Source: Roseomonas marmotae (lineage in GTDB: Bacteria; Pseudomonadota; Alphaproteobacteria; Acetobacterales; Acetobacteraceae). Taken from it: a DNA stretch of 64,000 nt. Where the stretch lies: assembly GCF_017654485.1 (NCBI RefSeq), contig NZ_CP061094.1, forward strand, positions 248,001 through 312,000. Direction: 5' to 3'. Below, one piece after another: positions 1 through 9,111 of the stretch; position 1 is the first letter of the stretch; each line of letters starts with the position of its first letter. The position numbers and the translations under genes were made by a program. The notes under the pieces were generated by a model. It did no database searches. It worked only from the letters and a program-made list of their open reading frames with translations, and was not told the origin of the DNA.

Positions 1-2
1 CT

Positions 3-1619
3 TCCTCCGGCCCGGTCTCGCTGCTGCGCGGCCTGCTGAACATCCGCCGCCACGTGCTGCGCCCGGCGCGGGAGCGCGACATGGCGGGCGAGGCGATGCA
101 GCCCTGGGAACAGGCGCTGCTGGTGGACCATTACCTCTCCGTCGAGGTGCAGGTGGGCGGGGCGCGCCGCGCGGCGCGCATGGCCACCAAGTCCTGGCGC
201 GACCCGGGCGTGATGCGCTTCATCCGCGCCAAGTCCGAGGGCGGGCTCTGGACGGCGAACAATTCCGTCATGGTGGATGCCGAGTTCTGGACGCGGGTGC
301 GCGCGCCGGAATCCGACGCCGAGGCGCTGACGGCTCATGCGAAGGCGGTCTTCGCCGAGGTGACGCGCTGCGCCTATATCAATGGCGAGCCCGGCTTCAT
401 CAACGGTGACCGGCTGGAGGACCACCGTACCGGCACCGCCTGGCAGAAGGCCGTGCATGACGACGGCCGCGACTTCCGCAGCGCGCGCTATCAGGTGGAT
501 CATGCGGCGGGGCTGCTGGCCGAGGCCTCGCGCCGAGCCTCCGCCGCGCGCTTCCCGGTGACGACCAATCCCTGCGGCGAGATCACGCTGCACGTGACGG
601 GCGGCTATTGCGTGATCGCGGATTTCGCGCCGCTGCTGGCCTGCCCGGTGGAGCTGGAGAGCGTCACCCCCGGCGCCGTGGCCGATGAGGTGGCGGCGCT
701 GTGGGACGCGCGGGTGGAGGACAGCGTGCGCCTGGGCGTGCGCTTCCTGATCCGCGCGAACCGGATGGACGCGCTCTATGGCGAGGAGGTCGCCCGCACC
801 AATCGCATCGGTATCGGCCCGACCGGGCTGCATGAATGGGCCTGGATGCGCTTCGGCCTGGGCTTCCACGACCTGCTGGACCAGGAGAAGTCGGCGGAGT
901 TCTGGGCGGCGCTGGAGCGGCTCTCGACCGCGGCGAAGGATGAGGCGGATGCCTATTCCGCCAGCCTCGGCATGGCGCGCCCGGTGACGGTGACGACGGT
1001 GAAGCCCGCCGGCACCACCAGCAAGCTCTTCGGCCTGACGGAAGGCGCGCATCTGCCCGCGCGGCGGCAGTATCTGCGCTGGGTGCAGTTCAAGGGCACC
1101 AAAGACGAGCAGACCGGCCGGTGGCTGGCGGATTCCGACCCGCTGCTGGCGGAATACGAGGCGCGTGGCTATCCCGTCCGCACGCTGCGGAGCTTCCCGG
1201 GCATGAGCATCGTCGGCTTCCCCACCGTGCCCCTGGCGCTGCGCCTGGGCCTCGGCCCGAAGCTGGTGACGGCGCCGGAGGCCACGCCGGCCGAGCAATA
1301 TGCCTGGCTGCGCCTGCTGGAACGGCACTGGATCGGCGAGAGCCAGGGCAACCAGGTCAGCTATACGCTCAAGGTCTATACCGACAGCGTGGACCTGGAC
1401 GCCTTCCGCGCCATCATGCGGGAGGAGCAGCCGCAGGTGCGCTGCTGCTCCGTGCTGCCGAGCCGGCCGGATTCCGAGCTGGGCTACGAATACCTGCCGG
1501 AGGAGGAGGTCTCCGCCGGCAAATTCGCCGCCATCGTCGAGGGCATCCACGACGGCACCATGCAGGAGGCGGTGGACTGGGCGCATCTGCAATGCGCCAG
1601 CGGCGTCTGCCCGATCTGA
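3..1619 (+). CDS. nrdJ: Adenosylcobalamin-dependent (class II) ribonucleotide reductase, C-terminal 538 residues (5' end outside window)
   Basis: The reading frame is open from the first bases of the window, so this is the 3' part of a longer gene. Such enzymes reduce ribonucleotides to deoxyribonucleotides with a thiyl radical generated by B12. The radical-site motif NPCGE lies near position 570, with a second Cys 12 residues later (GGYC), which resembles the reducible Cys pair and catalytic Glu of the monomeric RTPR-type enzymes. The protein ends in CASGVCPI, a C-x4-C pair at the extreme C-terminus, as in class II enzymes where it shuttles electrons from thioredoxin. No R2 (nrdB) gene follows, which fits a B12-dependent class. 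A perfect hairpin follows the stop codon. Whether a further N-terminal domain is fused cannot be seen. Confidence 0.85.
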   Translation, partial: SSGPVSLLRGLLNIRRHVLRPARERDMAGEAMQPWEQALLVDHYLSVEVQVGGARRAARMATKSWRDPGVMRFIRAKSEGGLWTANNSVMVDAEFWTRVRAPESDAEALTAHAKAVFAEVTRCAYINGEPGFINGDRLEDHRTGTAWQKAVHDDGRDFRSARYQVDHAAGLLAEASRRASAARFPVTTNPCGEITLHVTGGYCVIADFAPLLACPVELESVTPGAVADEVAALWDARVEDSVRLGVRFLIRANRMDALYGEEVARTNRIGIGPTGLHEWAWMRFGLGFHDLLDQEKSAEFWAALERLSTAAKDEADAYSASLGMARPVTVTTVKPAGTTSKLFGLTEGAHLPARRQYLRWVQFKGTKDEQTGRWLADSDPLLAEYEARGYPVRTLRSFPGMSIVGFPTVPLALRLGLGPKLVTAPEATPAEQYAWLRLLERHWIGESQGNQVSYTLKVYTDSVDLDAFRAIMREEQPQVRCCSVLPSRPDSELGYEYLPEEEVSAGKFAAIVEGIHDGTMQEAVDWAHLQCASGVCPI

Positions 1620-1637
1620 CCGCGGAATATGGGACGC

Positions 1638-1662
1638 GGCGCCGGGGAGGGATCCCGGCGCC
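1638..1662. terminator. Hairpin between convergent nrdJ and tetR
   Basis: Perfect 9-bp arms (GGCGCCGGG / CCCGGCGCC) with a 7-nt loop fill the 43-nt space between the two converging stop codons. There is no T tract, as is common in very GC-rich genomes. It could serve both strands. Confidence 0.55.
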
Positions 1663-2286
1663 TCAGCCCCGCGCCGTGCCGAGCAGGTAGATGCGGACGG
1701 CCTTGGCGATGCGGTTCCGCACCACCTCCGGCGGCAAGGCCGATGTGACACCCAGCAGCAGCTGATGGTGGAAGGCGCCCAGCGCCATGCCCATCAGCAT
1801 CTGCGCCGCTTCCCCCGGCTCGCCGATCTCATGGCGGCCAGTTCGCTCCAGCTCGCTCAGATAGGCCTCCAGCGCCAGACGCGCCGTGCCCTCGCCGCGC
1901 CGCTCGGCCGCCGCCAGAAGGGCCGGGCTATGGGTGTATTCGGCCATGATCATCCGCCGTCGGGAGATCGAGCCGCTGCTCAGGATGATGCGGCCGATCT
2001 CCTCCAGGAACTCGACCAGGGCCGCCTCGGGCTCCTTGGACCGGTCGATCCGGACCCGGCGGACGACCTCCTTGCTCCGTTCGAGCAGGCCGAAGAAAAG
2101 ATCCTCTTTCGAACTGAAGAACTTGTATATGGTCTTCTTGGAGCAGCCGGCCCGGCGGGCGATGTCGTCCATGGTGGCGACATGAAAGCCATCGGCGCCG
2201 AAGGCGGCTTCCGCCGCTGAGAAGATGCGCGCACGGGCGGCGGCCTCCGCACAGGGCTGCCGCTCCAATGTGACATCCTGTTGCAT
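1663..2286 (-). CDS. TetR/AcrR-family repressor of the RND efflux operon
   Basis: This 207-residue protein has an N-terminal helix-turn-helix of the TetR type (ARIFSAAEAAFG, then the recognition helix in GCSKKTIYKFFSSKEDLF, roughly residues 15-60) and an all-helical ligand-binding C-terminal domain. The reading frame stays open upstream, but the ATG at 2286 puts the HTH at the usual distance from the N-terminus. It is divergent from the efflux genes beginning at 2405, with a perfect 18-bp palindrome between them. That arrangement is typical of local repressors that bind the pump's substrate. The regulatory link is inferred from position; the ligand is unknown. Confidence 0.85.
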   Translation of the reverse strand: MQQDVTLERQPCAEAAARARIFSAAEAAFGADGFHVATMDDIARRAGCSKKTIYKFFSSKEDLFFGLLERSKEVVRRVRIDRSKEPEAALVEFLEEIGRIILSSGSISRRRMIMAEYTHSPALLAAAERRGEGTARLALEAYLSELERTGRHEIGEPGEAAQMLMGMALGAFHHQLLLGVTSALPPEVVRNRIAKAVRIYLLGTARG

Positions 2287-2329
2287 TTCATCATTTTGTT
2301 GCAATGCAATATCACCTTGACGGCCCAGC

Positions 2330-2347
2330 GGAAACTGTCCAGTTTCC
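2330..2347. promoter_or_regulatory. Candidate TetR operator: perfect 18-bp palindrome
   Basis: GGAAACTG-TC-CAGTTTCC is a perfect inverted repeat with 8-bp arms and a 2-bp spacer, in the 118-bp space between the divergent TetR gene and the RND adaptor gene. A shorter repeat, TTGCA-A-TGCAA, lies at 2299-2309. Size and position fit a TetR-family operator controlling both directions. Binding is inferred. Confidence 0.6.
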
Positions 2348-2404
2348 ATGATAACGGGAAGCCCCTCCGGTTTCCAACCCGCATTCCCCTGCAGGACTGT
2401 CAAG

Positions 2405-3619
2405 ATGCCCAAGCCGAAGCCCCCTTCTGCCCGTCCGCGCTCGTGGCTCGCCTTGCCGGTGCTGCTGCTGGCCCTTCCGCTGCTCGCCGCCTGCAAGGAC
2501 GAGGTGCAGGCCGCCCGGCCGGCCGCGCCGCCGCCGCCCGTCTCGGTCATCCGGCTGCAGCCGGAAAGCGTGGCCATCCGGACAGTCCTGCCCGGCCGTA
2601 CCGCCCCCTATCAGGTGGCCGAGATCCGCCCGCAGGTGAGCGGCCTGTTGCAGGAGAAGCTGTTCCGTGAGGGCGCTGCGGTGGAGGCCGCCCAGCCGCT
2701 CTTCCAGATCGATCCCGCCCCCTACCGCGCGGCCCTGGCCAGCGCCGAGGCGAACCAGGCCCGCGCCGAGGCCACCCTTCAGGACGCCCGCGCCACCACC
2801 AGCCGCTACCGCCCGCTGGTCGGGCAGAACGCGGTCAGCCGCATGGCCTATGACAAGGCGATCGCGACCCAGGCGCAGGCCGAGGCCGAGGTCGCCGGCG
2901 CCAAGGCGGCCGTCCAGTCCGCCCGCATCGACCTGGAGCGCACGCGCATCACCTCGCCCATCTCCGGCCGCACCGGCCGCTCCAACCTCACGGTCGGCGC
3001 GCTGGTCACGGCGAACCAGGCGGCGGAGCTGCTGACCGTCACGCAGCTGGACCCCATCCTGGTGGATGTCACCCAGCCGGCCGAGGCGCTGCTGCGGCTG
3101 CGGCGGGAGATGCAGGAGGGGCTGATGCGGCGCGGCGAGGACGACACGGTCGAGGTCCGCCTGGCGCTGGGCGATGGCACCGAATACCCGCTCCCGGGAC
3201 GCCTGCAATTCGCCGAGGCGACGGTGGACCGCGACACCGGCTCCGTCACCATGCGGGCCGTCTTCCCCAACCCCGATGGCATGCTGATGCCCGGCATGTT
3301 CGTGCGCGCGCGGCTGGAAGCCGGCGTGGCGCAGAACGCGCTTCTGGTGCCGCAGCAGGCCGTCACGCGCAACGCGCGCGGCGAGGCGACCACGCTGGTG
3401 GTCGATGAGCAGGGCGCGGTGCGCCAGCGGGTGATCGAGACGCGGCAGGCGATCGGCAACCAGTGGCTCGTCACCTCCGGCCTCTCGGCCGGGGAGCGCG
3501 TGGTCGTCCAGGGCATGCAGCGCGTGCGGGACGGGGTGAAGCCCGAGGTGCGCGAGATCACCCTGCAGGAGCTGGAGCAGGGCAGGCCCGCCCTGGCGGC
3601 CGCGCAGGCGCGGGGCTGA
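2405..3619 (+). CDS. RND efflux periplasmic adaptor (membrane fusion) lipoprotein, AcrA/MexE type
   Basis: This 404-residue protein links an inner-membrane RND pump to an outer-membrane channel. The start at 2405 gives a signal peptide ending in a lipobox (LLAAC, near residue 29), so the mature protein should be lipid-anchored. After it come the barrel-sandwich/lipoyl half motifs (VAEIRPQVSGLL), an alpha-helical hairpin rich in Ala/Gln (about 90-160), the second lipoyl half (LERTRITSPISGRTG) and the beta-barrel and membrane-proximal domains. The stop lies 6 nt before the pump gene, so the two are cotranscribed. No outer-membrane factor gene follows; the pump presumably uses a channel encoded elsewhere. 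Substrate unknown. Confidence 0.93.
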   Translation: MPKPKPPSARPRSWLALPVLLLALPLLAACKDEVQAARPAAPPPPVSVIRLQPESVAIRTVLPGRTAPYQVAEIRPQVSGLLQEKLFREGAAVEAAQPLFQIDPAPYRAALASAEANQARAEATLQDARATTSRYRPLVGQNAVSRMAYDKAIATQAQAEAEVAGAKAAVQSARIDLERTRITSPISGRTGRSNLTVGALVTANQAAELLTVTQLDPILVDVTQPAEALLRLRREMQEGLMRRGEDDTVEVRLALGDGTEYPLPGRLQFAEATVDRDTGSVTMRAVFPNPDGMLMPGMFVRARLEAGVAQNALLVPQQAVTRNARGEATTLVVDEQGAVRQRVIETRQAIGNQWLVTSGLSAGERVVVQGMQRVRDGVKPEVREITLQELEQGRPALAAAQARG

Positions 3620-3625
3620 GCGGAC

Positions 3626-6600
3626 ATGGCGCGTTTCTTCATCGACCGTCCCGTCTTCGCCTGGGTCATCGCCATCGGCATCATGCTGATCGGCCTGATC
3701 GCCCTCCGCAGCCTGCCGGTCTCGCAGTATCCGACCATCGCCCCGCCGACCATCTCGATCCGCGCGAGCTATCCGGGCGCCTCGGCCCAGACGGTGCAGA
3801 ACACCGTGGTGCAGATCATCGAGCAGCAGCTGAACGGGCTGGACGGGCTGCTCTACTTCACCTCGCAGAGCAACCGCGACGGCTCCTCGCAGATCACCCT
3901 CACCTTCGCGCAGGGCACGGACCCCGACATCGCGCAGGTGCAGGTGCAGAACAAGATCTCGCCCGCGCTCTCCCGCCTGCCGCAGACGGTGCAGCAGCAG
4001 GGCGTGCGCGTGGTGAAGTCGGCCACCTCCTACATGATGGCCATCGCCTTCGTCTCCACCGATGGCAAGCTGACCAGCAACGACCTGGCGGACTTCATCG
4101 CCTCCAACGTGCAGGACCCGCTCTCGCGCACCTCCGGCGTCGGCGACTTCAACCTCTTCGGCGCGCAATACGCGATGCGCATCTGGCTGGACCCGGACAA
4201 GCTGGTCGCCTTCGGGCTGATGCCGGCCGATATCTCTGCCGCGCTCTCCTCCCAGAACGTGCAGGTGGCCTCGGGTGAGCTGGGCGCGCGGCCCTCGCTG
4301 CCGGGGCAGCAGCTCAATGCCACGCTGATCGGCCCCTCCTTCCTCAAGAGCGCCGAGGAATTCGGCGCCATCCTGCTGAAGGTGAAGGAGGATGGCGCGC
4401 AGGTGCGGCTGCGCGACGTGGCGCGGGTGGAGCTGGGGGCCGAGAACTACGCCTTCAGCAGCGTGCATAACGGGCGGCCGACGGCCGGCATCGCGGTGCA
4501 GCTCGCGCCCGGCGCCAATGCCGTGGCGACGGCCGAGGCGGTGCGCGAGACCATCGAATCCCTGCGCCCGACCCTGCCGCCCAATGTCGAGATCGCCTAT
4601 CCGCTCGACACCACGCCCTTCGTGAAGATCTCGATCCAGGAGGTGATCAAGGCACTGGTCGAGGCGATGATCCTCGTCTTCATCGTCATGTTCATCTTCC
4701 TGCAGAACTTCCGGGCGACGCTGATCCCGACGCTCGCCATCCCGGTCGTGCTGCTCGGCACCTTCGCGGTGCTCTCCATCGCCGGCTATTCGATCAATAC
4801 CCTCACCATGTTCGGCATGGTGCTGGCCATCGGCCTGCTGGTGGATGACGCCATCGTGGTGGTCGAGAATGTCGAGCGCGTGATGGAGCAGGACGGGCTC
4901 TCCCCGCTCGAGGCCACGCGGGTCTCGATGGACCAGATCTCCGGCGCGCTGGTGGGCATCGGCCTGGTGCTCTCGGCCGTCTTCCTGCCGATGTTCTTCT
5001 TCGGCGGCTCGGCCGGCGTCATCTACCGGCAGTTCTCGCTGACCATCATCACGGCCATGACGCTCTCGGTGCTGGTGGCGCTGGTCTTCACCCCCGCGCT
5101 CTGCGCCACCATCCTGCGCCGCCCGAAGCACGGGGAGAGGCGCGGCTTCTTCGGCTGGTTCAACCGCAACTTCGACCGCACCAGCCGCGGCTATGTGAAG
5201 GGTGTGGGCGTGATCGCCCGCCGCCCGGCCCGCTTCCTGGTGATCTATGCGGCGCTGGCCGTCGCCATGGGCGTGCTCTATGCCCGGCTTCCCACCTCCT
5301 TCCTGCCGGACGAGGACCAGGGCGTGATGTATGCCCAGGTCGTGGCCGCGCCCGGCGCCACGGTGGAGCGGACGCAGCGCGCGCTGGACGACCTGATCGA
5401 CTACCTCCTGACGGAGGAGAAGGATGTGGTGGAGTCCGTCATGGGCATCACCGGCTTCAACTTCAGCGGCCGCGGGCAGAATGCCGCCATGACCTTCATC
5501 CGGCTGAAGGACTGGTCGGTCCGGAAGGAGGCGTCGCAATCCGTGCAGGCGCTGGCGGGCCGTGTCATGGCGCGCTTCGCCCGCTACCCCGATGCCATGA
5601 TCTTCGGCTTCGCGCCCCCCGCGGTGACGGAGCTGGGCAATGCCAGCGGCTTCAACATGCAGCTGCTGGACAATGCCGCGCTGGGCCGCGACGCCCTGGT
5701 GGCCGCGCGCGACCAGCTGCTGCAAAGCGCGGCGCAGAGCCAGGTCGTCAGCAACGTCCGCGCCAACGAGCAGAACGCGGAGCCGCAGTACCGGCTGGAG
5801 ATCGACTGGGAGCGCGCCAGCGCCCTGGGCCTGACGATCTCCCAGGTGAACAGCACCCTCTCCGCCGCCTTCGGCACCTCCTATGCCGGGGACTTCGTGG
5901 ACCGCGGCCGGGTGAAGCGGATCTACATGCAGGGCGATGCATCCGCACGCATGCAGCCGGACGACCTCTCGCGCTGGTATGTCCGCAACAGCCAGGGGGC
6001 GATGGTGCCTTTCTCCGCCTTCTCCTCGGCGCAGTGGGAGATGGGGGCGCCGCGCCTCGCGCGGTTCAACGGCATCGGCTCCATCGAGATCCAGGGCAAT
6101 GCCGCCCCGGGCCATACCACCGGCGACGCCATGGCGGAGATGGAGCGCCTCGCGGCCGGGCTTCCGCAGGGCATCGGCATCTCCTGGACCGGCCTGTCCT
6201 ACGAGGAGCGGGCGGCGGGCTCCCAGGCCTTCGCGCTCTACGGCATTTCGATGATCGTGGTCTTCCTCTGCCTGGCCGCGCTCTATGAAAGCTGGGCGAT
6301 CCCGGCCTCGGTGATGCTGGTGGTGCCGCTCGGCGTGCTGGGCGCCGTGGCGGCGACGCTGCTGCGGGGCATGTCGAACGACGTATATTTCCAGGTCGGG
6401 CTGCTCACCACCATCGGCCTCTCGGCCAAGAATGCGATCCTGATCGTGGAATTCGCCAAGGTGCATTTCGAGGCGGGCGAGAGCCTGATCGACTCCGCGC
6501 TGCATGCGGCGAAGGAGCGGCTGCGGCCGATCCTGATGACCTCGCTGGCCTTCGTGCTGGGCGTGGTGCCGCTGGCCATTGCCACCGGCGCCGGCGCGGG

Positions 6601-6766
6601 TGGCCGCACCGCCATCGGCACGGGCGTGGTCGGCGGCGTGGTGACCGGCACGCTGCTGGCGGTGTTCTTCGTGCCGCTCTTCTTCGTGGTGGTGCTGCGC
6701 CTGTTCCGCACCCGGCGCGCCTCCGAGCGGAATCAGGCGGAAGCGAGGCCGGCACCGGCGGAATAG
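3626..6766 (+). CDS. RND multidrug efflux pump, AcrB/MexF type (HAE1 family)
   Basis: At 1046 residues this is the normal length for a proton-driven HAE1 exporter. It begins with the family's [17 protein letters not shown] segment (TM1). The proton-relay Asp pair is in TM4 ([17 protein letters not shown], near residues 404-421) and the partner Lys in TM10 ([15 protein letters not shown]). The large periplasmic loops follow TM1 and TM7. It is the second gene of the adaptor-pump operon and is probably controlled by the divergent TetR. It should export amphipathic toxic compounds from periplasm and inner leaflet. Substrates cannot be predicted from sequence. Confidence 0.95.
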   Translation: MARFFIDRPVFAWVIAIGIMLIGLIALRSLPVSQYPTIAPPTISIRASYPGASAQTVQNTVVQIIEQQLNGLDGLLYFTSQSNRDGSSQITLTFAQGTDPDIAQVQVQNKISPALSRLPQTVQQQGVRVVKSATSYMMAIAFVSTDGKLTSNDLADFIASNVQDPLSRTSGVGDFNLFGAQYAMRIWLDPDKLVAFGLMPADISAALSSQNVQVASGELGARPSLPGQQLNATLIGPSFLKSAEEFGAILLKVKEDGAQVRLRDVARVELGAENYAFSSVHNGRPTAGIAVQLAPGANAVATAEAVRETIESLRPTLPPNVEIAYPLDTTPFVKISIQEVIKALVEAMILVFIVMFIFLQNFRATLIPTLAIPVVLLGTFAVLSIAGYSINTLTMFGMVLAIGLLVDDAIVVVENVERVMEQDGLSPLEATRVSMDQISGALVGIGLVLSAVFLPMFFFGGSAGVIYRQFSLTIITAMTLSVLVALVFTPALCATILRRPKHGERRGFFGWFNRNFDRTSRGYVKGVGVIARRPARFLVIYAALAVAMGVLYARLPTSFLPDEDQGVMYAQVVAAPGATVERTQRALDDLIDYLLTEEKDVVESVMGITGFNFSGRGQNAAMTFIRLKDWSVRKEASQSVQALAGRVMARFARYPDAMIFGFAPPAVTELGNASGFNMQLLDNAALGRDALVAARDQLLQSAAQSQVVSNVRANEQNAEPQYRLEIDWERASALGLTISQVNSTLSAAFGTSYAGDFVDRGRVKRIYMQGDASARMQPDDLSRWYVRNSQGAMVPFSAFSSAQWEMGAPRLARFNGIGSIEIQGNAAPGHTTGDAMAEMERLAAGLPQGIGISWTGLSYEERAAGSQAFALYGISMIVVFLCLAALYESWAIPASVMLVVPLGVLGAVAATLLRGMSNDVYFQVGLLTTIGLSAKNAILIVEFAKVHFEAGESLIDSALHAAKERLRPILMTSLAFVLGVVPLAIATGAGAGGRTAIGTGVVGGVVTGTLLAVFFVPLFFVVVLRLFRTRRASERNQAEARPAPAE

Positions 6767-6774
6767 GGTCTGGA

Positions 6775-6803
6775 GGGGCGTGGCGCCGGCGGCGCCGCGC
6801 CCC
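6775..6803. terminator. GC-rich hairpin after the RND operon
   Basis: Arms of 13 bp (GGGGCGTGGCGCC / GGCGCCGCGCCCC, one T:G wobble) enclose a 3-nt loop just after the pump stop and before the convergent rhodanese stop at 6816. No T tract is present. Confidence 0.55.
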
Positions 6804-6815
6804 TGGCGCCGAGGC

Positions 6816-7196
6816 TCAGCCCCTGTCGATCTTGCCGCCCGCCTCGACCCAGTCCTTGAAGGCGCCGAGGTTGCGGACGTCGGTATAGCCAAGCTCCTGC
6901 AAGGTCTTGCCGCTCAGCGCCGAGCGCCCGCCGGAGGCGCAGTAGAGGATCACCGGCTTGCTGCGGTCGAAGGCCGGGTCGTGGGAGGGGGAATCCGGGT
7001 CGGCCCGGAATTCCAGCATGCCCCGGGGCACATGTACCGCGCCGGCCACCTTGCCGGAGCTCTGGATCTCCGCCGTGTCCCGCACATCGACCACCAGCGC
7101 CTCACCGCGCTCGATCAGGCCGGCGGCCTCCTGCGGCGTGATCCGGGGCACCGTGGCATTGGCTGCCGCCATCATTTCCTTGACTGAACCAGGCAT
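6816..7196 (-). CDS. Single-domain rhodanese-like sulfurtransferase
   Basis: This 126-residue protein is one rhodanese domain: a LVVDVRDTAE core strand and the active-site loop YCASGGRS, with Cys followed by ASGGR as in thiosulfate:cyanide or polysulfide sulfurtransferases of the GlpE/PspE group. It has no signal peptide, so it should act in the cytoplasm, carrying a persulfide on the loop Cys. It converges on the RND operon and lies just downstream, on the same strand, of a very small gene. Donor and acceptor are unknown. Confidence 0.9.
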   Translation of the reverse strand: MPGSVKEMMAAANATVPRITPQEAAGLIERGEALVVDVRDTAEIQSSGKVAGAVHVPRGMLEFRADPDSPSHDPAFDRSKPVILYCASGGRSALSGKTLQELGYTDVRNLGAFKDWVEAGGKIDRG

Positions 7197-7235
7197 ATCC
7201 GGCCTCCCGTTTTCACGGACCTTAGTCCTGCCCCG

Positions 7236-7409
7236 TCAGGACGTCGCCAGGAAAATGGTCTCCCCTCCCTCCATCGCCGGGGTCTCGTAGGCCATCTCGC
7301 CCCTGAGGCCGGCCCGGCCCTGGGCCAGCGGCAGGAGATGGTCCCTGGCCCGCCGAGCGGCCTCTTCCCGCGAACCCGCCAGCTTCGCCTTTCTGATCAA
7401 CAGATACAT
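7236..7409 (-). CDS. Small 57-residue protein, possibly a short alpha+beta-barrel (antibiotic monooxygenase-like) fragment
   Basis: A short frame begins MYLLIRKAKL and ends at the TGA at 7236-7238. An AGGAGG sequence lies 7 nt before the ATG at 7409; another ATG two codons earlier (7415) is too close to it. The pattern, a strand (MYLLIRKA), a helix with SREEAARRARDHLLPL, then a strand pair ending GGETIFLA, resembles the first half of small ferredoxin-like ABM/Dabb proteins. The second half is absent, so it could be truncated or an independent short protein. It faces away from the Fur-box-like site at 7524 and the binding-protein gene beyond. I do not recognise a defined family. Confidence 0.5.
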   Translation of the reverse strand: MYLLIRKAKLAGSREEAARRARDHLLPLAQGRAGLRGEMAYETPAMEGGETIFLATS

Positions 7410-7523
7410 CGCCATTCCTCCTCAGGCCCGGCGGCAGGAGGTTGGCCTGGCCGGGCCCGCAATGCTCCAACGCGCTTCCGGGGCGGCGGTTCTTCCGCCG
7501 GCAGGGAAGCCTGCCGCATGCAT

Positions 7524-7538
7524 TGCGAGTCATTCTCA
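7524..7538. promoter_or_regulatory. Fur-box-like 7-1-7 site upstream of the siderophore-type binding protein
   Basis: TGCGAGT-C-ATTCTCA is a 7-1-7 inverted motif. The right half reads TGAGAAT on the other strand, and the left half matches that at 5 of 7 positions. It lies 40 bp before the ATG at 7579. A very similar motif precedes the siderophore operon at 21092. Iron control by Fur is inferred. Confidence 0.55.
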
Positions 7539-7578
7539 TTTATGGCAGGAAGAGGGGGCCATTTCACCGAGGTTCCAC

Positions 7579-8694
7579 ATGAAGCGCCGCAGCCTGCTCG
7601 GTGCTCTCCCTGTCGCGTTGCTGGGGGCGCCGGGGCTGGTCAGGGCGCAGGCCCCTATCCAGGTGACCGACGTGCTCGGCCGCAGCGTCACGCTGCCCGG
7701 GCCGGCGCGGCGCGTGCTGCTGACCCAGGCCCGCCATGTGCTCGCGATGTCCCTGCTGCATCCCGACCCCGTCTCCCTGGTGGTCGGCTGGGGCGATGAC
7801 CTCCGGCGCATGAACCCGCCCGACTACGCGGCGGTCCGCGCGCGCTTCCCGCAGGCCGACAAGGTGCCGGTCATCAGCCGTGGCCGGGCCGATGGCATCT
7901 CCTTCGAGGCCATCGTCACCTTGCAGCCGGACCTCGTGGTCTTCAGCCTCGGCGCGCTGCGCCTGGTGGGCGAGACCCTGCCCGACCAGCTCGCCGCCGT
8001 CGGCATCCCGAACATCGTCATCGACTTCTTCAACGACCCCATGAAGAACACGCGCCAGAGCATCAGGGTGCTCGGCCAGGTGCTGGGGCTGGAGGAGCGC
8101 GCGGCGGCTTTCGACGCCTTCTATGCCAGCCAGCTCGCGGCCATCGCCTCGCGGCTGGAGGGGCTGGGCGAGGCGCGGCCGCCGGTCCTCGTGCATGCCC
8201 ATGCCGGCGGCACGCCCTGCTGCTCCTCCCCCGGCAAGAGCGCCTTCGATTCCATGATCCGCTTCGCTGGCGGGCATAATATCGGCGCCGATATCCTGCC
8301 GGGCGCGGTGGGCGAACTGTCGCTGGAATATATCATCGACCGCGACCCGCGCGTCTATGTGGCGACCGGCGGGCCTTACGCCGGGCGCGGCGGCATCACG
8401 CTGGGTCCGGCGGGGGTGCCGCAGACGGCGGCGCGGGAGCTGGTTGAGGTGATCCGCCGCAGCAGGCTGGATGTGCTGCCGGCGGTGCGGGAGGGGCGCG
8501 CCCATGCCATCTGGCATGGTTTCAACGACACGCCCGCCCATCTGATCATGTTGCAGGCGCTGGCCCGCTGGTTCCATCCCGACCGCTGCGGCGACCTCGA
8601 CCCCGCGGCCACCATGGCGGCGCTGAACGAGCGGTTCCTCTCCATCCCCATGGAGGGCGCCCACTGGATCGATCTTCCGGCCGGCGCGCTGTGA
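7579..8694 (+). CDS. Periplasmic ABC substrate-binding protein, ferric siderophore/heme type (FepB/BtuF-like)
   Basis: The 371-residue product begins MKRRSLLGALPVALLGAPGL, a twin-arginine-like leader ending near ALVRAQA. The mature part opens with the class III binding-protein start (IQVTDVLGRSVTLPGPARRV) and contains the paired lobes with a long connecting helix (near RQSIRVLGQVLGLEERAAAF). Such proteins carry iron-siderophore, heme or cobalamin to an ABC importer. No permease or ATPase gene adjoins it, so its partner must be elsewhere. A Fur-box-like site 40 bp upstream and the neighbouring catecholate pathway point to ferric siderophore uptake, which is inference. The start is set by the leader; the frame is open further upstream. 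Confidence 0.8.
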   Translation: MKRRSLLGALPVALLGAPGLVRAQAPIQVTDVLGRSVTLPGPARRVLLTQARHVLAMSLLHPDPVSLVVGWGDDLRRMNPPDYAAVRARFPQADKVPVISRGRADGISFEAIVTLQPDLVVFSLGALRLVGETLPDQLAAVGIPNIVIDFFNDPMKNTRQSIRVLGQVLGLEERAAAFDAFYASQLAAIASRLEGLGEARPPVLVHAHAGGTPCCSSPGKSAFDSMIRFAGGHNIGADILPGAVGELSLEYIIDRDPRVYVATGGPYAGRGGITLGPAGVPQTAARELVEVIRRSRLDVLPAVREGRAHAIWHGFNDTPAHLIMLQALARWFHPDRCGDLDPAATMAALNERFLSIPMEGAHWIDLPAGAL

Positions 8695-8717
8695 GCCTCG
8701 CCACTGGCCCGGGAGCT

Positions 8718-8734
8718 CCGCGCCAGGGGCGCGG
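8718..8734. terminator. Hairpin between convergent binding-protein and DUF1330 genes
   Basis: Perfect 7-bp arms (CCGCGCC / GGCGCGG) enclose an AGG loop in the 49-nt gap between the two stop codons. There is no T run. Confidence 0.4.
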
Positions 8735-8743
8735 CCGTGGCGC

Positions 8744-9034
8744 TCAGGCGCCTTCGATGATCCGGATGTCGCGCTCGGCTCCATCGCCCAGGGCGGCCAG
8801 CGCCGCCTGATAGGCCGGGCTGTCATGGGCCGCCATGGCCTGCTCGACACTGTCGAACTCGACCAGGACGGTGCGCTGCTGAAGGCCGGCCTCATAGACA
8901 TGGACCGGCATTCCGCGCGCCAGCACACGCCCGCCCGCCGCGCTGATCGCGGGGCCGCCAAGCTCGGCGTAGCGCGCGAGCGCATCGGGGTCGCGGATGG
9001 AGCGATAGGTGGTGACCCAGTAAGCCTTGGCCAT
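8744..9034 (-). CDS. DUF1330-family protein
   Basis: This 96-residue protein starts MAKAYWVTTYRSIRDPDAL and contains the family's YAELGGPAISAAGGRVLARG and VLVEFDSVEQAMAAHDSPAY segments, a dimeric ferredoxin-like alpha+beta barrel. Members are small cytoplasmic proteins of unproven function. It is downstream of, and on the same strand as, the Nramp-like gene (77-nt gap), so they may be cotranscribed. No catalytic residues can be assigned. Confidence 0.88.
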   Translation of the reverse strand: MAKAYWVTTYRSIRDPDALARYAELGGPAISAAGGRVLARGMPVHVYEAGLQQRTVLVEFDSVEQAMAAHDSPAYQAALAALGDGAERDIRIIEGA

Positions 9035-9111
9035 CGTGGCTGTCTCCCTGACTTCGCGCCGCCGGGTTCCGCGGGGCCGGGATCACCGGCCGCGCGGGAA
9101 TCCGGCCGCCG

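Noticed and set aside
2312..6892. Very long minus-strand open frame (over 1500 codons) opposite the RND operon
   Set aside because: It is His/Arg/Gly-rich low-complexity shadow sequence produced by GC-rich codon use of the real RND genes; no family resemblance and it spans two genes.
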